A DNA stretch of 64,000 nucleotides from Actinocatenispora rupis (GCF_016861975.1 NZ_BOMB01000001.1:496001-560000); one strand, 5' to 3'; shown: positions 15,710 through 25,407, counted from the first letter of the stretch. A program made the numbers and translations. Notes: generated from the letters alone by a model not told the origin.

Positions 15710-17143
15710 ATGGGGCGCTCGGTACGTGCTGCCTTCGTCGTCCTCGTCCTCACCGCCCTCGCCGTCGCCGGTCTCGGCCGGCCGGCCCACTCCGCCCCGA
15801 CCGCCGGCCGCACCGTACGGGCCGGGCAGGATCTGGTGCGGCCGTTCCCGATGCGGCACGACGGGGAGGGGCAGCTCGCCCTGACCGTGTCCGCACCCGG
15901 CGTGTCCTGGGGCGTCGCCGGACACGAGTCCGCCGTCCTCTCCGCGTACGTCGACGGCCGGTACGTGACCGACGTCGTCATCGGGTCGGAGACCCCGACC
16001 GACCGCGCGTTCTTCCTCGGCCACCTGTCCGCTGGCGGGCACGTCCTGCGCCTCACCCTGGCAGAAGACCGCAGCCGCGGCGGTACGTCCGCGACGGTGC
16101 GCGGGCTGCGGCTCGGCGAGGTCGACCCGGGCAGCGCCGCGTACGCCGTGGCCGCGCACGCGCCGGTCCTGTACGGCCGGACCCTCGCGCAGTGGGGCGG
16201 CGACTTCCAGAACGCGTACACGGACGTGCCGTTGATCGCGTGGCACGAGGTGACCGACGAGCCGGGCGGCTACCACCAGGTGCGGTACACGATCGTCTGG
16301 TCCAACGAGGACGGTGGGACGGGCCTCGCGCCGGCCTCGCTGATGGCGCGTTGGGGCCGCACCACCGACATCGAGTGGATCTACCACGCCGGCGTGTACC
16401 AGCTGGAGGTGGACCCGGACGGCAACGCGGTGCCCGGCACCGAGTTCTACCAGGCGCCGCAGCACGGTGAGGTCGCGTTCGCCGGGCGGTACGAGCACCA
16501 CCATCCGGTGCTGCAGACCTGTACCGACAACAACAACGTGTGCGACACGCTGGACGCCGGCGCGCAGGCGCACCCGATGCGCTTCACCCCGTCCGTCGCG
16601 CAGGAACTCCCGGCCGGTGCGGCCCGCGAGATCATGATGGACCGCAACCCCTGGACGTACTGGATGACCGCGCAGGAGATGGTGCGCGAGGGCAAGACCG
16701 AGGCGGTCGCCGACCCGGCCACGCCCGAGCTGTCCGACGAGCGCAACTACCTGTACCTGGTGGTGAAGAAGACGACAGTGGCCGACCAGAACTCCAACCC
16801 GTGGATCGGTGCCGCGGTCGGCGTCCGGCTCAAGGGCGACGACACGCTGTACCGCTCGGACCACGCGCAGCCCGGCTGGTCGGTGCAGCGGGACGACCCG
16901 GCGGCGACCACGGTCGAGCTGCCGCCCGGTACCACCGCGGCCGACATCGCCTCGATCAGCGTGCTGCGGGCGCCCGGCAACGGCGACAACGGCGGCGAGA
17001 TCCGCGTCGAGTCCATCGAGCGGGCCATGTTCCTCGACGCGTCGTACCGGCCGGAGCCGTACTTCATCGCCGACCACGCGGTGTCCGGCGTGACCCTGAC
17101 CGCGGCGGCACCGGAGGCCGTGGTCTGGACGGCCGCATCCTGA
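15710..17143 (+). CDS. Secreted protein of unknown function
   Basis: 477 residues with a clear signal peptide (GRSVRAAFVVLVLTALAVAG, cleavage near AHSA). The mature protein is acidic and rich in aromatic residues and Asp. Notable segments are GRTLAQWGGDFQNAYTDVPL, YTIVWSNEDGGTG, TTDIEWIYHAGVYQ and a two-Cys stretch around TCTDNNNVCDTLD. I do not recognise the family. Three in-frame ATGs are close together; 15710 is chosen because GGAGG lies 5 bases before it. It is separated by 83 bases from the glucarate operon, so co-transcription is uncertain. Confidence 0.8.
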   Translation: MGRSVRAAFVVLVLTALAVAGLGRPAHSAPTAGRTVRAGQDLVRPFPMRHDGEGQLALTVSAPGVSWGVAGHESAVLSAYVDGRYVTDVVIGSETPTDRAFFLGHLSAGGHVLRLTLAEDRSRGGTSATVRGLRLGEVDPGSAAYAVAAHAPVLYGRTLAQWGGDFQNAYTDVPLIAWHEVTDEPGGYHQVRYTIVWSNEDGGTGLAPASLMARWGRTTDIEWIYHAGVYQLEVDPDGNAVPGTEFYQAPQHGEVAFAGRYEHHHPVLQTCTDNNNVCDTLDAGAQAHPMRFTPSVAQELPAGAAREIMMDRNPWTYWMTAQEMVREGKTEAVADPATPELSDERNYLYLVVKKTTVADQNSNPWIGAAVGVRLKGDDTLYRSDHAQPGWSVQRDDPAATTVELPPGTTAADIASISVLRAPGNGDNGGEIRVESIERAMFLDASYRPEPYFIADHAVSGVTLTAAAPEAVVWTAAS

Positions 17144-17156
17144 CCCCCGGGTACGT

Positions 17157-17179
17157 GGCGGACCGCGCTGGCGTCCGCC
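17157..17179 (+). terminator. Weak hairpin after the secreted protein gene
   Basis: GGCGGAC (17157-17163) and GTCCGCC (17173-17179) can form a 7-bp stem 14 bases after the stop, flanked by CGTG and CACG. A terminator is possible but weakly supported. Confidence 0.35.
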
Positions 17180-17364
17180 CGGCCACGGCGCCGTAGCCGC
17201 CCGGAACGCGGGTGCGCGGGCGGGCTTGACCGGGTGGGCGCCGCCGCCGGTACGGTCAACGCGGCGTGGCCGGTCGGTGAACGTCGACCGCCAACCGGAC
17301 ACCCGGGATGACGGTGGGCGGTGGCCGCGCCTACCGTTCCTGTCGGCGTGGAAGGCGGTGTGAC

Positions 17365-18507
17365 GTGCGGGTACGGGCCCTGGTCGGGATCGGGGCGGTG
17401 GTGCTGCTCGCCGCGTGCGACAGCACACCGAAGGCGCGGTCGGAGACCACGGTCGAGGTGTCCCGCGCGGTGTGCGGGTCCGGCTGGTCCGACCCGCACG
17501 GCGGTACGCAGGTGTTCCGGGTGCACAACGTCGGCACGAACACCGCCGAGGTGGAGCTGGTCGACCCGGCCACCGGCGCGGTGTACGCGGAGGTCGACGG
17601 CGTCGCGCCGGGCACCACCCGGCCGATGCAGGTGCGGCTGGGGCGCGGGAGGTACGCGTTCAAGTGCCTGCCGGAGGACACCGACGCGCTGACGGGTTCG
17701 ACCGTGACCGTACGGGACGGGCCGGCGCGCGGCGCTCCCGCCGTCGTACCGGTGGGGGAGCAGGACCTGCGCGACGCCGTCACCACCTACCGGGCGTACG
17801 TGACGCGGTCGTTCGGGCCGTTGCGGCGGGACGTGGCCGCGCTGGAGCGGGAGGTCCGGTCGGGTGACCGGGCGGCCGCGCGGCGCGCCTGGCTGACCGC
17901 GCACCTGGACTACGAGCGTCTCGGCGCGGCGTACGGCACGTTCGGCGACCTGGCCGACGCGATCGACCGGCTGCCCGCCGGACTCCCCGACGGCGCGCAC
18001 GACAAGGACTTCACCGGCTTCCACCGGATCGAGTACGGGCTGTGGCACGGGGAGTCGATGACCGCGCTGCGCGGCCCGGCCGGCCGGCTGCGTACCGATG
18101 TCGGCACGTTGGTCGGCGGGTTCGACCGCGAGCAGACCGATCCGAACGACCTGCCGCTGCGCGCGCACGAGATCCTGGAGGCGACGCTGGAGTTCGAGCT
18201 GACGGGCGCCGCGGACCAGGGCAGCGGCAGCACGCTCGCGACCGCCCGCGCCAACGTCGACGGCACCCGCGCGGTCCTCTCGGCGCTGCGGCCGGTGCTG
18301 ACCGGGCGGTACCGGGGGCTGTCGGGTGCGGACGCGTCGCTGGACACGCTGGCGAAGCTGCTCGACGCGCAGCACTCCGGTGGCACGTGGACGCCGGTCG
18401 CGGACCTGTCGCGGGCCGAGCGGGAACGGCTCGACGGCGCGACCGGCGACGCGCTGGAGCGGCTCGCCCCGATCGCCGCCCTCGCCGAGGTACGGAGGAC
18501 ACGGTGA
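17365..18507 (+). CDS. efeO: EfeO-type iron-uptake lipoprotein (cupredoxin plus imelysin/M75 domain)
   Basis: 380-residue periplasmic/surface lipoprotein of the EfeUOB iron-transport system. The signal peptide ends in lipobox LLAACDS (Cys18). A cupredoxin-like domain follows (about 35-110), then the M75 peptidase-like/imelysin domain with the HxxE iron-binding motif in GFHRIEYGLW. GTG 17365 with upstream GGAAGG gives a clean signal peptide. It is coupled to EfeB by a GTGA overlap. The permease EfeU is not adjacent, which is unusual for this system. Confidence 0.88.
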   Translation: MRVRALVGIGAVVLLAACDSTPKARSETTVEVSRAVCGSGWSDPHGGTQVFRVHNVGTNTAEVELVDPATGAVYAEVDGVAPGTTRPMQVRLGRGRYAFKCLPEDTDALTGSTVTVRDGPARGAPAVVPVGEQDLRDAVTTYRAYVTRSFGPLRRDVAALEREVRSGDRAAARRAWLTAHLDYERLGAAYGTFGDLADAIDRLPAGLPDGAHDKDFTGFHRIEYGLWHGESMTALRGPAGRLRTDVGTLVGGFDREQTDPNDLPLRAHEILEATLEFELTGAADQGSGSTLATARANVDGTRAVLSALRPVLTGRYRGLSGADASLDTLAKLLDAQHSGGTWTPVADLSRAERERLDGATGDALERLAPIAALAEVRRTR

Positions 18508-19742
18508 AGCTGCCCCGCCGCCAGGTACTGACCGGCGCGATCGGCGTGGGTGCCGGTGCGGTGGCCGGCGCCGGCGCCACGTACGCCGCGGCCCATGCCG
18601 GTACGGACGAGCGGCCCGAGCCGGACGCGGTGCCGTTCCACGGCGTACACCAGGCGGGGGTGGTGGACGCGGCGCCGAAGCACTCGACGATGGTGTCGCT
18701 CGACGTGCTCGCCGACGACCGCGACGGGCTGCGCGAGCTGTTCACGACGCTGACCGCGCGGGCCCGCTTCCTCACCGCCGGCGGTACGCCACCGGACCCG
18801 GGGATCGCCGCGCCACCCCACGACTCCGGCGTACTCGGACCGGACGTGCCGCCGGACCGGCTGACGATCACCGTCGGCGTGGGCGCCTCCCTCTTCGACC
18901 ACCGGTACGGTCTGGCGACGCGGAAACCGGTGCGGTTGAGCCCGATGCGCACGTTCCCGAACGACGCGCCCGACCCGGCGTGGTGCCACGGCGACGTGAG
19001 CGTGCAGTTCTGCGCGCCGAACGCGGACACCGTCATCCACGCGCTGCGCGACGTCGCCCGGCACACCCGCGGGCTGGCCCAGATCCGGTGGCGGATGGAC
19101 GGTTTCCGCTCCCCGCCCCGACCGTCCGGTACGCCGCGCAACCTGATGGGGTTCAAGGACGGCACGTCCAACCCGGACCGTACCGACGCGCGCGAGATGG
19201 ACCGGCGGATCTGGCTCTCCGCAGGGAAGGCGACCGGACAGGCGGCCGGCGAACCCTCCTGGACCGCGGGCGGCTCGTACCAGGTGGTGCGGCTGATCCG
19301 GATGCGGCTGGAGTTCTGGGACCGGATCTCGACGTCCGAGCAGGAGAAGCTGATCGGCCGGCGCCGCGACACGGGCGCGCCGCTGGACGGCAGCGGCGAG
19401 TTCGACACGCCGAAGTACGCGGAGGATCCGGTCGGGTCGGCGATCCCGCTCACCTCGCACATCCGGCGCGCCAACCCGCGTACGGCGAAGTCCGACCCGT
19501 CGCTGCTGCTGCGCCGGCCGTACAACTACGACCGGGGTGTCGACGCGGTGGGCGACCTCGACATGGGCCTGCTGTTCGTGTGCTACCAAAGGGATCTGGC
19601 CCGGCAGTTCGAGGCGGTGCAGACGCGGCTGGTCGACGAGCCGCTCGTCGACTACATCACGCCGTTCGGCGGGGGCTACTTCTTCACCCTCCCCGGCGTA
19701 CGCGACGCGCACGACACGTACGGTCGCACGCTGCTGGCTTAA
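18504..19742 (+). CDS. efeB: EfeB-type Dyp peroxidase / deferrochelatase, Tat-exported
   Basis: 412-residue dye-decolourising heme peroxidase of the EfeB class, exported folded via Tat (LPRRQVLTGAIGVGAG) and thought to oxidise Fe(II) or release iron from heme for EfeO. The Dyp signature GFKDGTSNP supplies the catalytic Asp. The heme-ligand His is in TSHIRRANPRT and the distal Arg in CYQRDLARQF. The GTG start overlaps the efeO stop. The protein is complete and of usual length. Confidence 0.92.
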   Translation: MKLPRRQVLTGAIGVGAGAVAGAGATYAAAHAGTDERPEPDAVPFHGVHQAGVVDAAPKHSTMVSLDVLADDRDGLRELFTTLTARARFLTAGGTPPDPGIAAPPHDSGVLGPDVPPDRLTITVGVGASLFDHRYGLATRKPVRLSPMRTFPNDAPDPAWCHGDVSVQFCAPNADTVIHALRDVARHTRGLAQIRWRMDGFRSPPRPSGTPRNLMGFKDGTSNPDRTDAREMDRRIWLSAGKATGQAAGEPSWTAGGSYQVVRLIRMRLEFWDRISTSEQEKLIGRRRDTGAPLDGSGEFDTPKYAEDPVGSAIPLTSHIRRANPRTAKSDPSLLLRRPYNYDRGVDAVGDLDMGLLFVCYQRDLARQFEAVQTRLVDEPLVDYITPFGGGYFFTLPGVRDAHDTYGRTLLA

Positions 19743-19908
19743 CCTCCCGGCCATCCAGCGTTCGGGTTCCGGTCGCGGCACTGCCGCAACCCTGTCGTGG
19801 CGGTGTACCAGAGTGCCTGCGGTGGCCCGGAGTACGCCGGGCGACCGCCGGCCACGGGGTTCCGACGACCCACCGGCCGGCATCCCCTCAGCCGTACGAG
19901 GAGGCGAT

Positions 19909-21522
19909 GTGGGCGTGTCTGCCCGCAGATGGAGCAGGACCCGGTCGCTGGCAGTGGCCGGCGCCGCGGTGGTGGTCGCGGCGGCCGTGGTCGCCGGCAC
20001 CACGCAGAGCTGGGGTTCCGCCGGTACGCACGAGCCGACCCGGCCGGTGCACACCGCGACGCCGATCAAGCACGTCGTGGTGATCTTCGGCGAGAACATC
20101 TCGTTCGACCACTACTTCGGCACGTACCCGAACGCGACGAACACCGACGGCACGCCGTTCCACGCGGCGAAGAACACGCCGAAGGTGAACGGGCTCAGCC
20201 CCGACCTGTTGACGCACAACCCGAACCAGTACAACCCGAAGCGGTTGTCGCCGACGCAGGCGCTGACCTGCGACCAGAACCACGGCTACGGCAACGAGCA
20301 GAAGGCGTACGACGGCGGCAAGGCCGACAAGTTCGTGGAGTACACGGAGAAGGACACGTGCACGGGGCAGCCGATCCTGTTCGGCGAACCGGGCCTGGTG
20401 ATGGACTACTACGACGGCAACACCGTCACCGCGATGTGGAACTACGCCCAGCGCTACGCGATGAGCGACAACTCCTACAACACGGTGTACGGCCCGTCCA
20501 CCCCCGGCGCGCTCAACCTGATCTCCGGCCAGACCCACGGCGTCTACGCGGTGGATCCGGTGACCGGCAAGAAGGTCAGCGACTCGTACGCGGTGCAGTC
20601 GCCGGACGCCAACGGAGTCGGCACCGTCGTCAACGACCCGGACCCGGCGTTCGACGACTGCTCGGACGCCAACCACACGGCCAAGGAGAACCTGGCCGTC
20701 GCCACCGGGCGCAACGTCGGCGACCTGCTCAACGACAAGGGCGTCACGTGGGGCTGGTTCCAGGGCGGCTTCCGGCCGACCGGCACCGCCAACGGCTACT
20801 CGGTCTGCGGCGCCAAGCACGCCAACATCGGCGGCAACCAGATCGTCGACTACAGCCCGCACCACGAGCCCTTCCAGTACTACAAGTCCACGTCGAACCC
20901 GAAGCACCTCGCCCCGTCGTCGGTGCGGGCGATCGGGCACACCGACCAGGCGAACCACCAGTACGACCTGACCGACTTCGACGCCGCCGTCGGCGCGGAC
21001 AACATCCCGGCGGTCAGCTTCCTCAAGGCGCCGTCGTACCAGGACGGCCACGCGGCGAACTCGGACCCGCTGGACGAGCAGCGGTTCGTGGTCGACACGA
21101 TCAACAAGCTCCAGAAGTCGCCGGAGTGGAAGTCCACCGCGGTCGTCCTCGCGTACGACGACTCGGACGGCTGGTACGACCACGTCGCGCCGCCGACCGT
21201 CAACGGTTCGCAGGACGCCAGCCTCGACACCGCGTACTGCTCGGGTGCCAAGGCCACCGGCGGCTACGCCGACCGCTGCGGGTACGGGCCGCGACTGCCG
21301 CTCCTGGTCGTCTCGCCGTACGCGAAGCGCAACCACGTCGACCACTCGCTCACCGACCAGACCTCGGTCCTGAAGTTCATCGAGGACAACTGGCGGACGG
21401 GCCGGATCGGCGACCACTCGTTCGACACCCGGGCCGGTTCGCTGAACGCGATGTTCAGCTTCGGCCGCCCCGACACCACACCGCTCGTCCTCGACCCGAA
21501 GACCGGCGCGGTCACCCACTGA
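19909..21522 (+). CDS. Secreted phosphoesterase (phospholipase C / acid phosphatase family, PF04185)
   Basis: About 537 residues. A basic start and hydrophobic segment (SLAVAGAAVVVAAAVVAG) form a signal or anchor. The catalytic region begins HVVVIFGENISFDHYFGTYP, with the family ENxSFDHYFG motif carrying the nucleophile and metal ligands. The second metal site is in LAYDDSDGWYDHVAPP, and PLLVVSPYAKRNHVDH is also typical. Substrates are phospholipids or phosphomonoesters. GAGGAGG supports GTG 19909 or GTG 19915. It may scavenge phosphate; no PHO box was identified. A hairpin terminator follows. Confidence 0.88.
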   Translation: MGVSARRWSRTRSLAVAGAAVVVAAAVVAGTTQSWGSAGTHEPTRPVHTATPIKHVVVIFGENISFDHYFGTYPNATNTDGTPFHAAKNTPKVNGLSPDLLTHNPNQYNPKRLSPTQALTCDQNHGYGNEQKAYDGGKADKFVEYTEKDTCTGQPILFGEPGLVMDYYDGNTVTAMWNYAQRYAMSDNSYNTVYGPSTPGALNLISGQTHGVYAVDPVTGKKVSDSYAVQSPDANGVGTVVNDPDPAFDDCSDANHTAKENLAVATGRNVGDLLNDKGVTWGWFQGGFRPTGTANGYSVCGAKHANIGGNQIVDYSPHHEPFQYYKSTSNPKHLAPSSVRAIGHTDQANHQYDLTDFDAAVGADNIPAVSFLKAPSYQDGHAANSDPLDEQRFVVDTINKLQKSPEWKSTAVVLAYDDSDGWYDHVAPPTVNGSQDASLDTAYCSGAKATGGYADRCGYGPRLPLLVVSPYAKRNHVDHSLTDQTSVLKFIEDNWRTGRIGDHSFDTRAGSLNAMFSFGRPDTTPLVLDPKTGAVTH

Positions 21523-21536
21523 CCCACCGGTACGAC

Positions 21537-21566
21537 AACGGCCCGGGGCGTGCGCTCCGGGCCGTT
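21537..21566. terminator. Bidirectional hairpin terminator
   Basis: AACGGCCCGG (21537-21546) and CCGGGCCGTT (21557-21566) are perfect 10-bp arms with a 10-base loop between convergent genes (stops at 21522 and 21586). Confidence 0.7.
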
Positions 21567-21585
21567 CGCCGTTCGGTTCGTACGG

Positions 21586-22149
21586 TCAGTGCCGGGCGCG
21601 GGCCACCAGCGGGGCGGGTACGGCGGCGCGGGCGCGGTGCCGTTCGACCAGTAGGCCGGCGGCGACCACGGCGGTCGAGGCGACGAGGGTGACCGCGAGC
21701 CCGGTCGGGCCGGTGACACCGGCGGCGACCACCGCCGCGACCAGCAACATGCCGAGGTGCAGCGACTGGTCCACCAGGTACGGACCCTCGGTCCAGTCGT
21801 GCGCGCCCTTGGCGTCGAGGAACCAGCGGACCACCCAGCGCCGGTCGATGACGGCGTGCGTGGACGCGGACACCGCCAGCGCCGCGATCGCCCCGATCAG
21901 GCTGAGCGGCGCGACGACCGACACCAGCGCGAGGCACGCGGCCTGGACCGCGGTGTACACCGCGACGTGCCGGGCGCACCAGGACCAGCCGCGCCAGGCG
22001 TGCGCGCCGCGGGCCAGCTCGTCGGTGCCGGGTGCGGCCTTGCCGGTCGCCGCGGCGGTGCTCTGCAGGGGATGGTCACCGAGGTGGTGCCCGGCGAACA
22101 GCGCCGCGTACGTGATGGCCGCCACGGCTGCGGTCTCGACGGTCGGCAT
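21586..22149 (-). CDS. DUF3307-like integral membrane protein
   Basis: 187 residues with about four hydrophobic segments and the His/Asp-containing motifs seen in DUF3307 proteins: FAGHHLGDHPLQ near the N-terminus and SASTHAVIDRRW in the middle. Function is unknown. ATG 22149 is preceded by GAAGGAG. The leader carries an 8-bp-stem hairpin (22171-22193) that could regulate it. Its neighbours do not suggest a pathway. Confidence 0.75.
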   Translation of the reverse strand: MPTVETAAVAAITYAALFAGHHLGDHPLQSTAAATGKAAPGTDELARGAHAWRGWSWCARHVAVYTAVQAACLALVSVVAPLSLIGAIAALAVSASTHAVIDRRWVVRWFLDAKGAHDWTEGPYLVDQSLHLGMLLVAAVVAAGVTGPTGLAVTLVASTAVVAAGLLVERHRARAAVPAPLVARARH

Positions 22150-22170
22150 CGTACGTGAACTCCTTCCCCG

Positions 22171-22193
22171 GGTCCGCTCAGGGACAGCGGACC
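22171..22193 (-). promoter_or_regulatory. Inverted repeat in the DUF3307 gene leader
   Basis: GGTCCGCT (22171-22178) and AGCGGACC (22186-22193) are exact reverse complements around a 7-base loop, 22 bases upstream of the start codon. It could be an operator or an RNA hairpin. The rest of the 288-bp spacer to 22437 shows no gene. Confidence 0.45.
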
Positions 22194-22437
22194 GCCTGCT
22201 CTGAATGGTGCGGCGGATCCGGCCGGTCCGGTGTCCTGCGGGGGACAGATCACGCGTGCGCTCGGTCACCAACCACACGCATTCGGTACGACCGATGCAC
22301 GGCTGGCGGGTCCGGTCCAGCGCTACGACCAGGAGTTATGCCGTCGATCGGGCAGGACGCGTACCGCGACGCCCGTCACACGGAGTGGAGAAGATCGACC
22401 GGCGGTGTCGCATGTCCGACCACCGATCGAGTGGGGA

Positions 22438-23178
22438 TCAGCGACCGCCCGCGGTCGGTACGACAGCGCCGGTCACGTACGACGCGGCGTCGGACAGCAA
22501 CCAGGCGACCGCCTCGGCCACCTCGTCCGCGCGACCCGGCCGGCCGAGCGGAACGCCCGGGGCGAGCCGGGTGAGCCGGTCCGGCTGCCCGGCCGCGGCG
22601 TGCAGGTCGGTCTCGATCAGGCCCGGCGAGACCGCGTTGACGCGGATGCCCTCGCCGCCGACCTCGCGGGCCAGCCCGATCGTGAGCGTGTCGAGCGCGC
22701 CCTTGCTCGCCGCGTAGTGCACCCACTCGCCGGCGCTGCCGAGCGCCGCGGCCCGGGACGAGACGTTGACGATGGACCCGCCCGTACCACCGTGGCGGGT
22801 GGACATCCGCCGTACGGCCTCGCGGGCGCACAGCATCGCGCCGACCACGTTGACGTCCACCACGCGGCGCAGTTCGGCGGCGTCCAGCTCGTCGAACCGG
22901 CCGTACGGCCCGGTGATGCCGGCGTTGTTGACCAGCCCGTCGACCGGGCCCAGCTCCGCGGCCGCGTCGAACAGCGCCACCACGTCGGCCTCGTCGGCGA
23001 CCTCGGCACGTACGGCGCGGGCCCGGCCGCCGGCCGCGGTGACCGCCTCGACCACCGCGTCCGCGGCGGTGCGGTCCGCGACGTAGCTGACCACCACCGG
23101 GCGGCCGTCGGCCACCAGCCGGCGGCACACCGCCGCGCCGATCCCGCGGCTGCCGCCCGTCACCACCACCGTGCCCAT
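22438..23178 (-). CDS. Short-chain dehydrogenase/reductase (SDR)
   Basis: 246-residue classical SDR. It has the cofactor motif VTGGSRGIGAAV, LVNNAGITGPYG, active-site Ser in IVNVSSRAA and YxxxK in VHYAASKGALD, plus PGLIETDLH and the C-terminal YVTGAVVPTAGG. Basic residues after the first strand suggest NADP(H). Substrate unknown; an oxoacyl reductase or sugar/ketone reductase are both possible. ATG 23178 is chosen over GTG 23187 because a -10-like TACCGT lies 7 bases upstream, suggesting a leaderless start. Confidence 0.88.
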   Translation of the reverse strand: MGTVVVTGGSRGIGAAVCRRLVADGRPVVVSYVADRTAADAVVEAVTAAGGRARAVRAEVADEADVVALFDAAAELGPVDGLVNNAGITGPYGRFDELDAAELRRVVDVNVVGAMLCAREAVRRMSTRHGGTGGSIVNVSSRAAALGSAGEWVHYAASKGALDTLTIGLAREVGGEGIRVNAVSPGLIETDLHAAAGQPDRLTRLAPGVPLGRPGRADEVAEAVAWLLSDAASYVTGAVVPTAGGR

Positions 23179-23185
23179 GTGCGGC

Positions 23186-23191
23186 ACGGTA
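23186..23191 (-). promoter_or_regulatory. -10 element suggesting a leaderless SDR mRNA
   Basis: On the minus strand TACCGT ends 7 bases before ATG 23178, with no Shine-Dalgarno sequence in between. The element falls just beyond the stop of ppgK. Confidence 0.45.
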
Positions 23192-23199
23192 CCGGCAGG

Positions 23200-23937
23200 T
23201 CAGCGGGTCTCGGCGGCGAGGGCGGCGCCGACGATGCCGGCCTCGTTGAGCAGCGTCGCCGGCACGATCTCGGTACGCAGGTCGGTCAGCTGCGGCAGGA
23301 ACCTGTCCGCCTTCTTGCTCACGCCGCCGCCGACGATGACCAGGTCGGGGGAGAGCAGCGCGGTCAGGTGCCGCAGGTACTTGTCGACGTGCCTGGCCCA
23401 GTGCGACCAGCTCTCGTCGTGGCGTTCCCGGGCGCTGGCGGAGGCGCGGCGTTCGGCGTCGTGGCCGTCGATCTCCAGGTGCCCGAACTCGGTGTTCGGC
23501 ACGAGCGTGCCGTCCACGAACAGGGCGCTGCCGATCCCCGTACCGAAGGTCAGCAGGACGACGACGCCGCGGACGCCCCGGCCGGCGCCGAACCGCATCT
23601 CGGCGACGCCCGCCGCGTCCGCGTCGTTGAGTACGGAGACGGGGCGGCCGGTGACGCGCGTGAACAGGGCGTGCGCGTCGGTACCGACCCAGTCGGGTTC
23701 CATGTTGGCCGCGGTACCGATGACGCCGTGCGCGACGACGCCGGGGAACGTGACGCCGATCCGGCCGGTCCAGTCGAAGTGCGTCACGACCTGGCCGACG
23801 ACCTCGGCCACCTCGTCCGGTTTGGGCGGCTGCGGGGTGGGGATCCGGTGCCGTTCGCCGACGAGTTCGCCGGTGGCGGTGTCGACCGGTGCGCCCTTGA
23901 TGCCGCTGCCGCCGATGTCGATGCCGAGTACGTGCAT
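23200..23937 (-). CDS. ppgK: Polyphosphate glucokinase
   Basis: 245-residue ROK-family kinase that phosphorylates glucose using polyphosphate (and usually ATP). The N-terminal GIDIGGSGIKGAPVD, IPTPQPPKPDEVAE, GVTFPGVVAHG, LNDADAAGVAEMRFGAG and LTFGTGIGSALF match actinobacterial PpgK; the TPQP segment is typical of the polyphosphate-using group. GGGAGG precedes ATG 23937. It lies 21 bases upstream of the SDR start on the same strand. Upstream is the aceA terminator, so it has its own promoter. Confidence 0.93.
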   Translation of the reverse strand: MHVLGIDIGGSGIKGAPVDTATGELVGERHRIPTPQPPKPDEVAEVVGQVVTHFDWTGRIGVTFPGVVAHGVIGTAANMEPDWVGTDAHALFTRVTGRPVSVLNDADAAGVAEMRFGAGRGVRGVVVLLTFGTGIGSALFVDGTLVPNTEFGHLEIDGHDAERRASASARERHDESWSHWARHVDKYLRHLTALLSPDLVIVGGGVSKKADRFLPQLTDLRTEIVPATLLNEAGIVGAALAAETR

Positions 23938-24003
23938 GTCGCCTCCCGTCCGTCCGCCTGTCAGTACAGCATTCCGGACGGTCCGCCGGTGGGCGGTTGC
24001 GCT

Positions 24004-24039
24004 CGCGTGCCGTACGACCACGCTGTCGTACGGCACGCG
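24004..24039 (-). terminator. Strong hairpin terminator of aceA
   Basis: A 15-bp perfect stem (24004-24018 with 24025-24039) closes a 6-base loop, only 7 bases after the aceA stop. Its core arm is CGTGCCGTACGAC. It is the strongest hairpin noted in the window. Confidence 0.8.
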
Positions 24040-24045
24040 GCGGGC

Positions 24046-25407
24046 TCAGGACGCCGGCGCGAGGTCCTCGCTGAACTGTTCGGCCTCGGTGGAGCCGGAC
24101 AGTGCCGTGGTCGACGCGTTCGGGGTGATCGCGGTGGTGATGAGGTCGAAGTACCCGGTGCCGACCTCACGCTGGTGCCGCGTCGCCGTGTACCCGTCGG
24201 CCTCGGCGGCGAACTCCCGCTCCTGCAGCTCCACGTACGCGCTCATGCCGCCCTCCGCGTACCCGCGGGCCAGGTCGAACATGGAGTGGTTGAGGGCGTG
24301 GAACCCGGCCAGCGTGATGAACTGGAACGTGTAGCCCATCGCGGACAGCTCGCGCTGGAACTTCGCGATCGTCGCGTCGTCCAGGTGCCGCTTCCAGTTG
24401 AACGACGGCGAGCAGTTGTACGCCAGCATCTGGTCCGGGTGGCGCCGCTTGACCGCCTCGGCGAACTCGCGCGCGACGCCCAGGTCCGGCTTCGACGTCT
24501 CCATCCACAACAGGTCCGAGTACGGCGCGTACGCGAGGCCGCGGGCGATGCACGCGTCGAGCCCGTTGCTGACGTGGAAGAACCCCTCGGCGGTACGTTC
24601 GCCGGTCAGGAAGCGCCGGTCCCGCTCGTCCACGTCCGAGGTGATGAGCGTGGCGGCCTGCGCGTCGGTACGGGCGATCACGACGGTGGGCACGCCGGCC
24701 ACGTCGGCCGCCAGCCGTGCCGCGTTGAGCGTACGGATGTGGTGGCCGGTCGGGACCAGTACCTTGCCGCCGAGGTGCCCGCACTTCTTCTCGCTGGCCA
24801 GCTGGTCCTCGTAGTGCACGCCCGCGGCGCCGGCCGCGATCATCGCCTTCATCAGCTCGTACGCGTTGAGCGGGCCGCCGAAGCCGGCCTCCGCGTCGGC
24901 CACGATCGGGGCGAGCCAGTGCACGTCCTCGGCCTCGCCGTCCTGCGCCTCGGCCCACGAGATCTGGTCGGCGCGCAGCAGCGCGTTGTTGATGCGCCGC
25001 ACCGCCTGCGGCACCGAGTTCACCGGGTACAGGCTCTGGTCGGGGTACGTCTGGCCGGCCTGGTTGGCGTCCGCGGCGACCTGCCAGCCGGACAGGTAGA
25101 TGGCCTGGAGGCCGGCGCGCACCATCTGCACGGCCTGGCCGCCGGTGAGCGCGCCGAGCGCCGGGACGTACCGCTCGCTGCGCAGCAGCTTCCACAGCCG
25201 GCGGGCGCCGAGCCGGGCGAGGGTGTGCTCCTCCTGTACCGAGCCGCACAGCTTCACCACGTCCTCGGCGGTGTAGTCGCGGGTCACGCCGTACCACCGG
25301 GGGTCGGTGGCCCAGTGCCGGCGGAGCTGGTCGGCCTTGCTCCGGGCGGCTGCGGGGGAGGCGGCGTGGGCGGTGTCCGGCGTGTGGGTACGGGTGCTGG
25401 TCGACAT
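24046..25407 (-). CDS. aceA: Isocitrate lyase
   Basis: 453-residue glyoxylate-shunt enzyme splitting isocitrate to succinate and glyoxylate, needed for growth on acetate and fatty acids. The catalytic signature [10 protein letters not shown] (Cys209) is intact. [17 protein letters not shown] (Mg2+ site), [12 protein letters not shown] and [10 protein letters not shown] also match. GAGGAG precedes ATG 25407. The ramB-like regulator is divergently placed 128 bases away, and the spacer carries candidate operators. No malate synthase is in the window. Confidence 0.97.
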   Translation of the reverse strand: MSTSTRTHTPDTAHAASPAAARSKADQLRRHWATDPRWYGVTRDYTAEDVVKLCGSVQEEHTLARLGARRLWKLLRSERYVPALGALTGGQAVQMVRAGLQAIYLSGWQVAADANQAGQTYPDQSLYPVNSVPQAVRRINNALLRADQISWAEAQDGEAEDVHWLAPIVADAEAGFGGPLNAYELMKAMIAAGAAGVHYEDQLASEKKCGHLGGKVLVPTGHHIRTLNAARLAADVAGVPTVVIARTDAQAATLITSDVDERDRRFLTGERTAEGFFHVSNGLDACIARGLAYAPYSDLLWMETSKPDLGVAREFAEAVKRRHPDQMLAYNCSPSFNWKRHLDDATIAKFQRELSAMGYTFQFITLAGFHALNHSMFDLARGYAEGGMSAYVELQEREFAAEADGYTATRHQREVGTGYFDLITTAITPNASTTALSGSTEAEQFSEDLAPAS

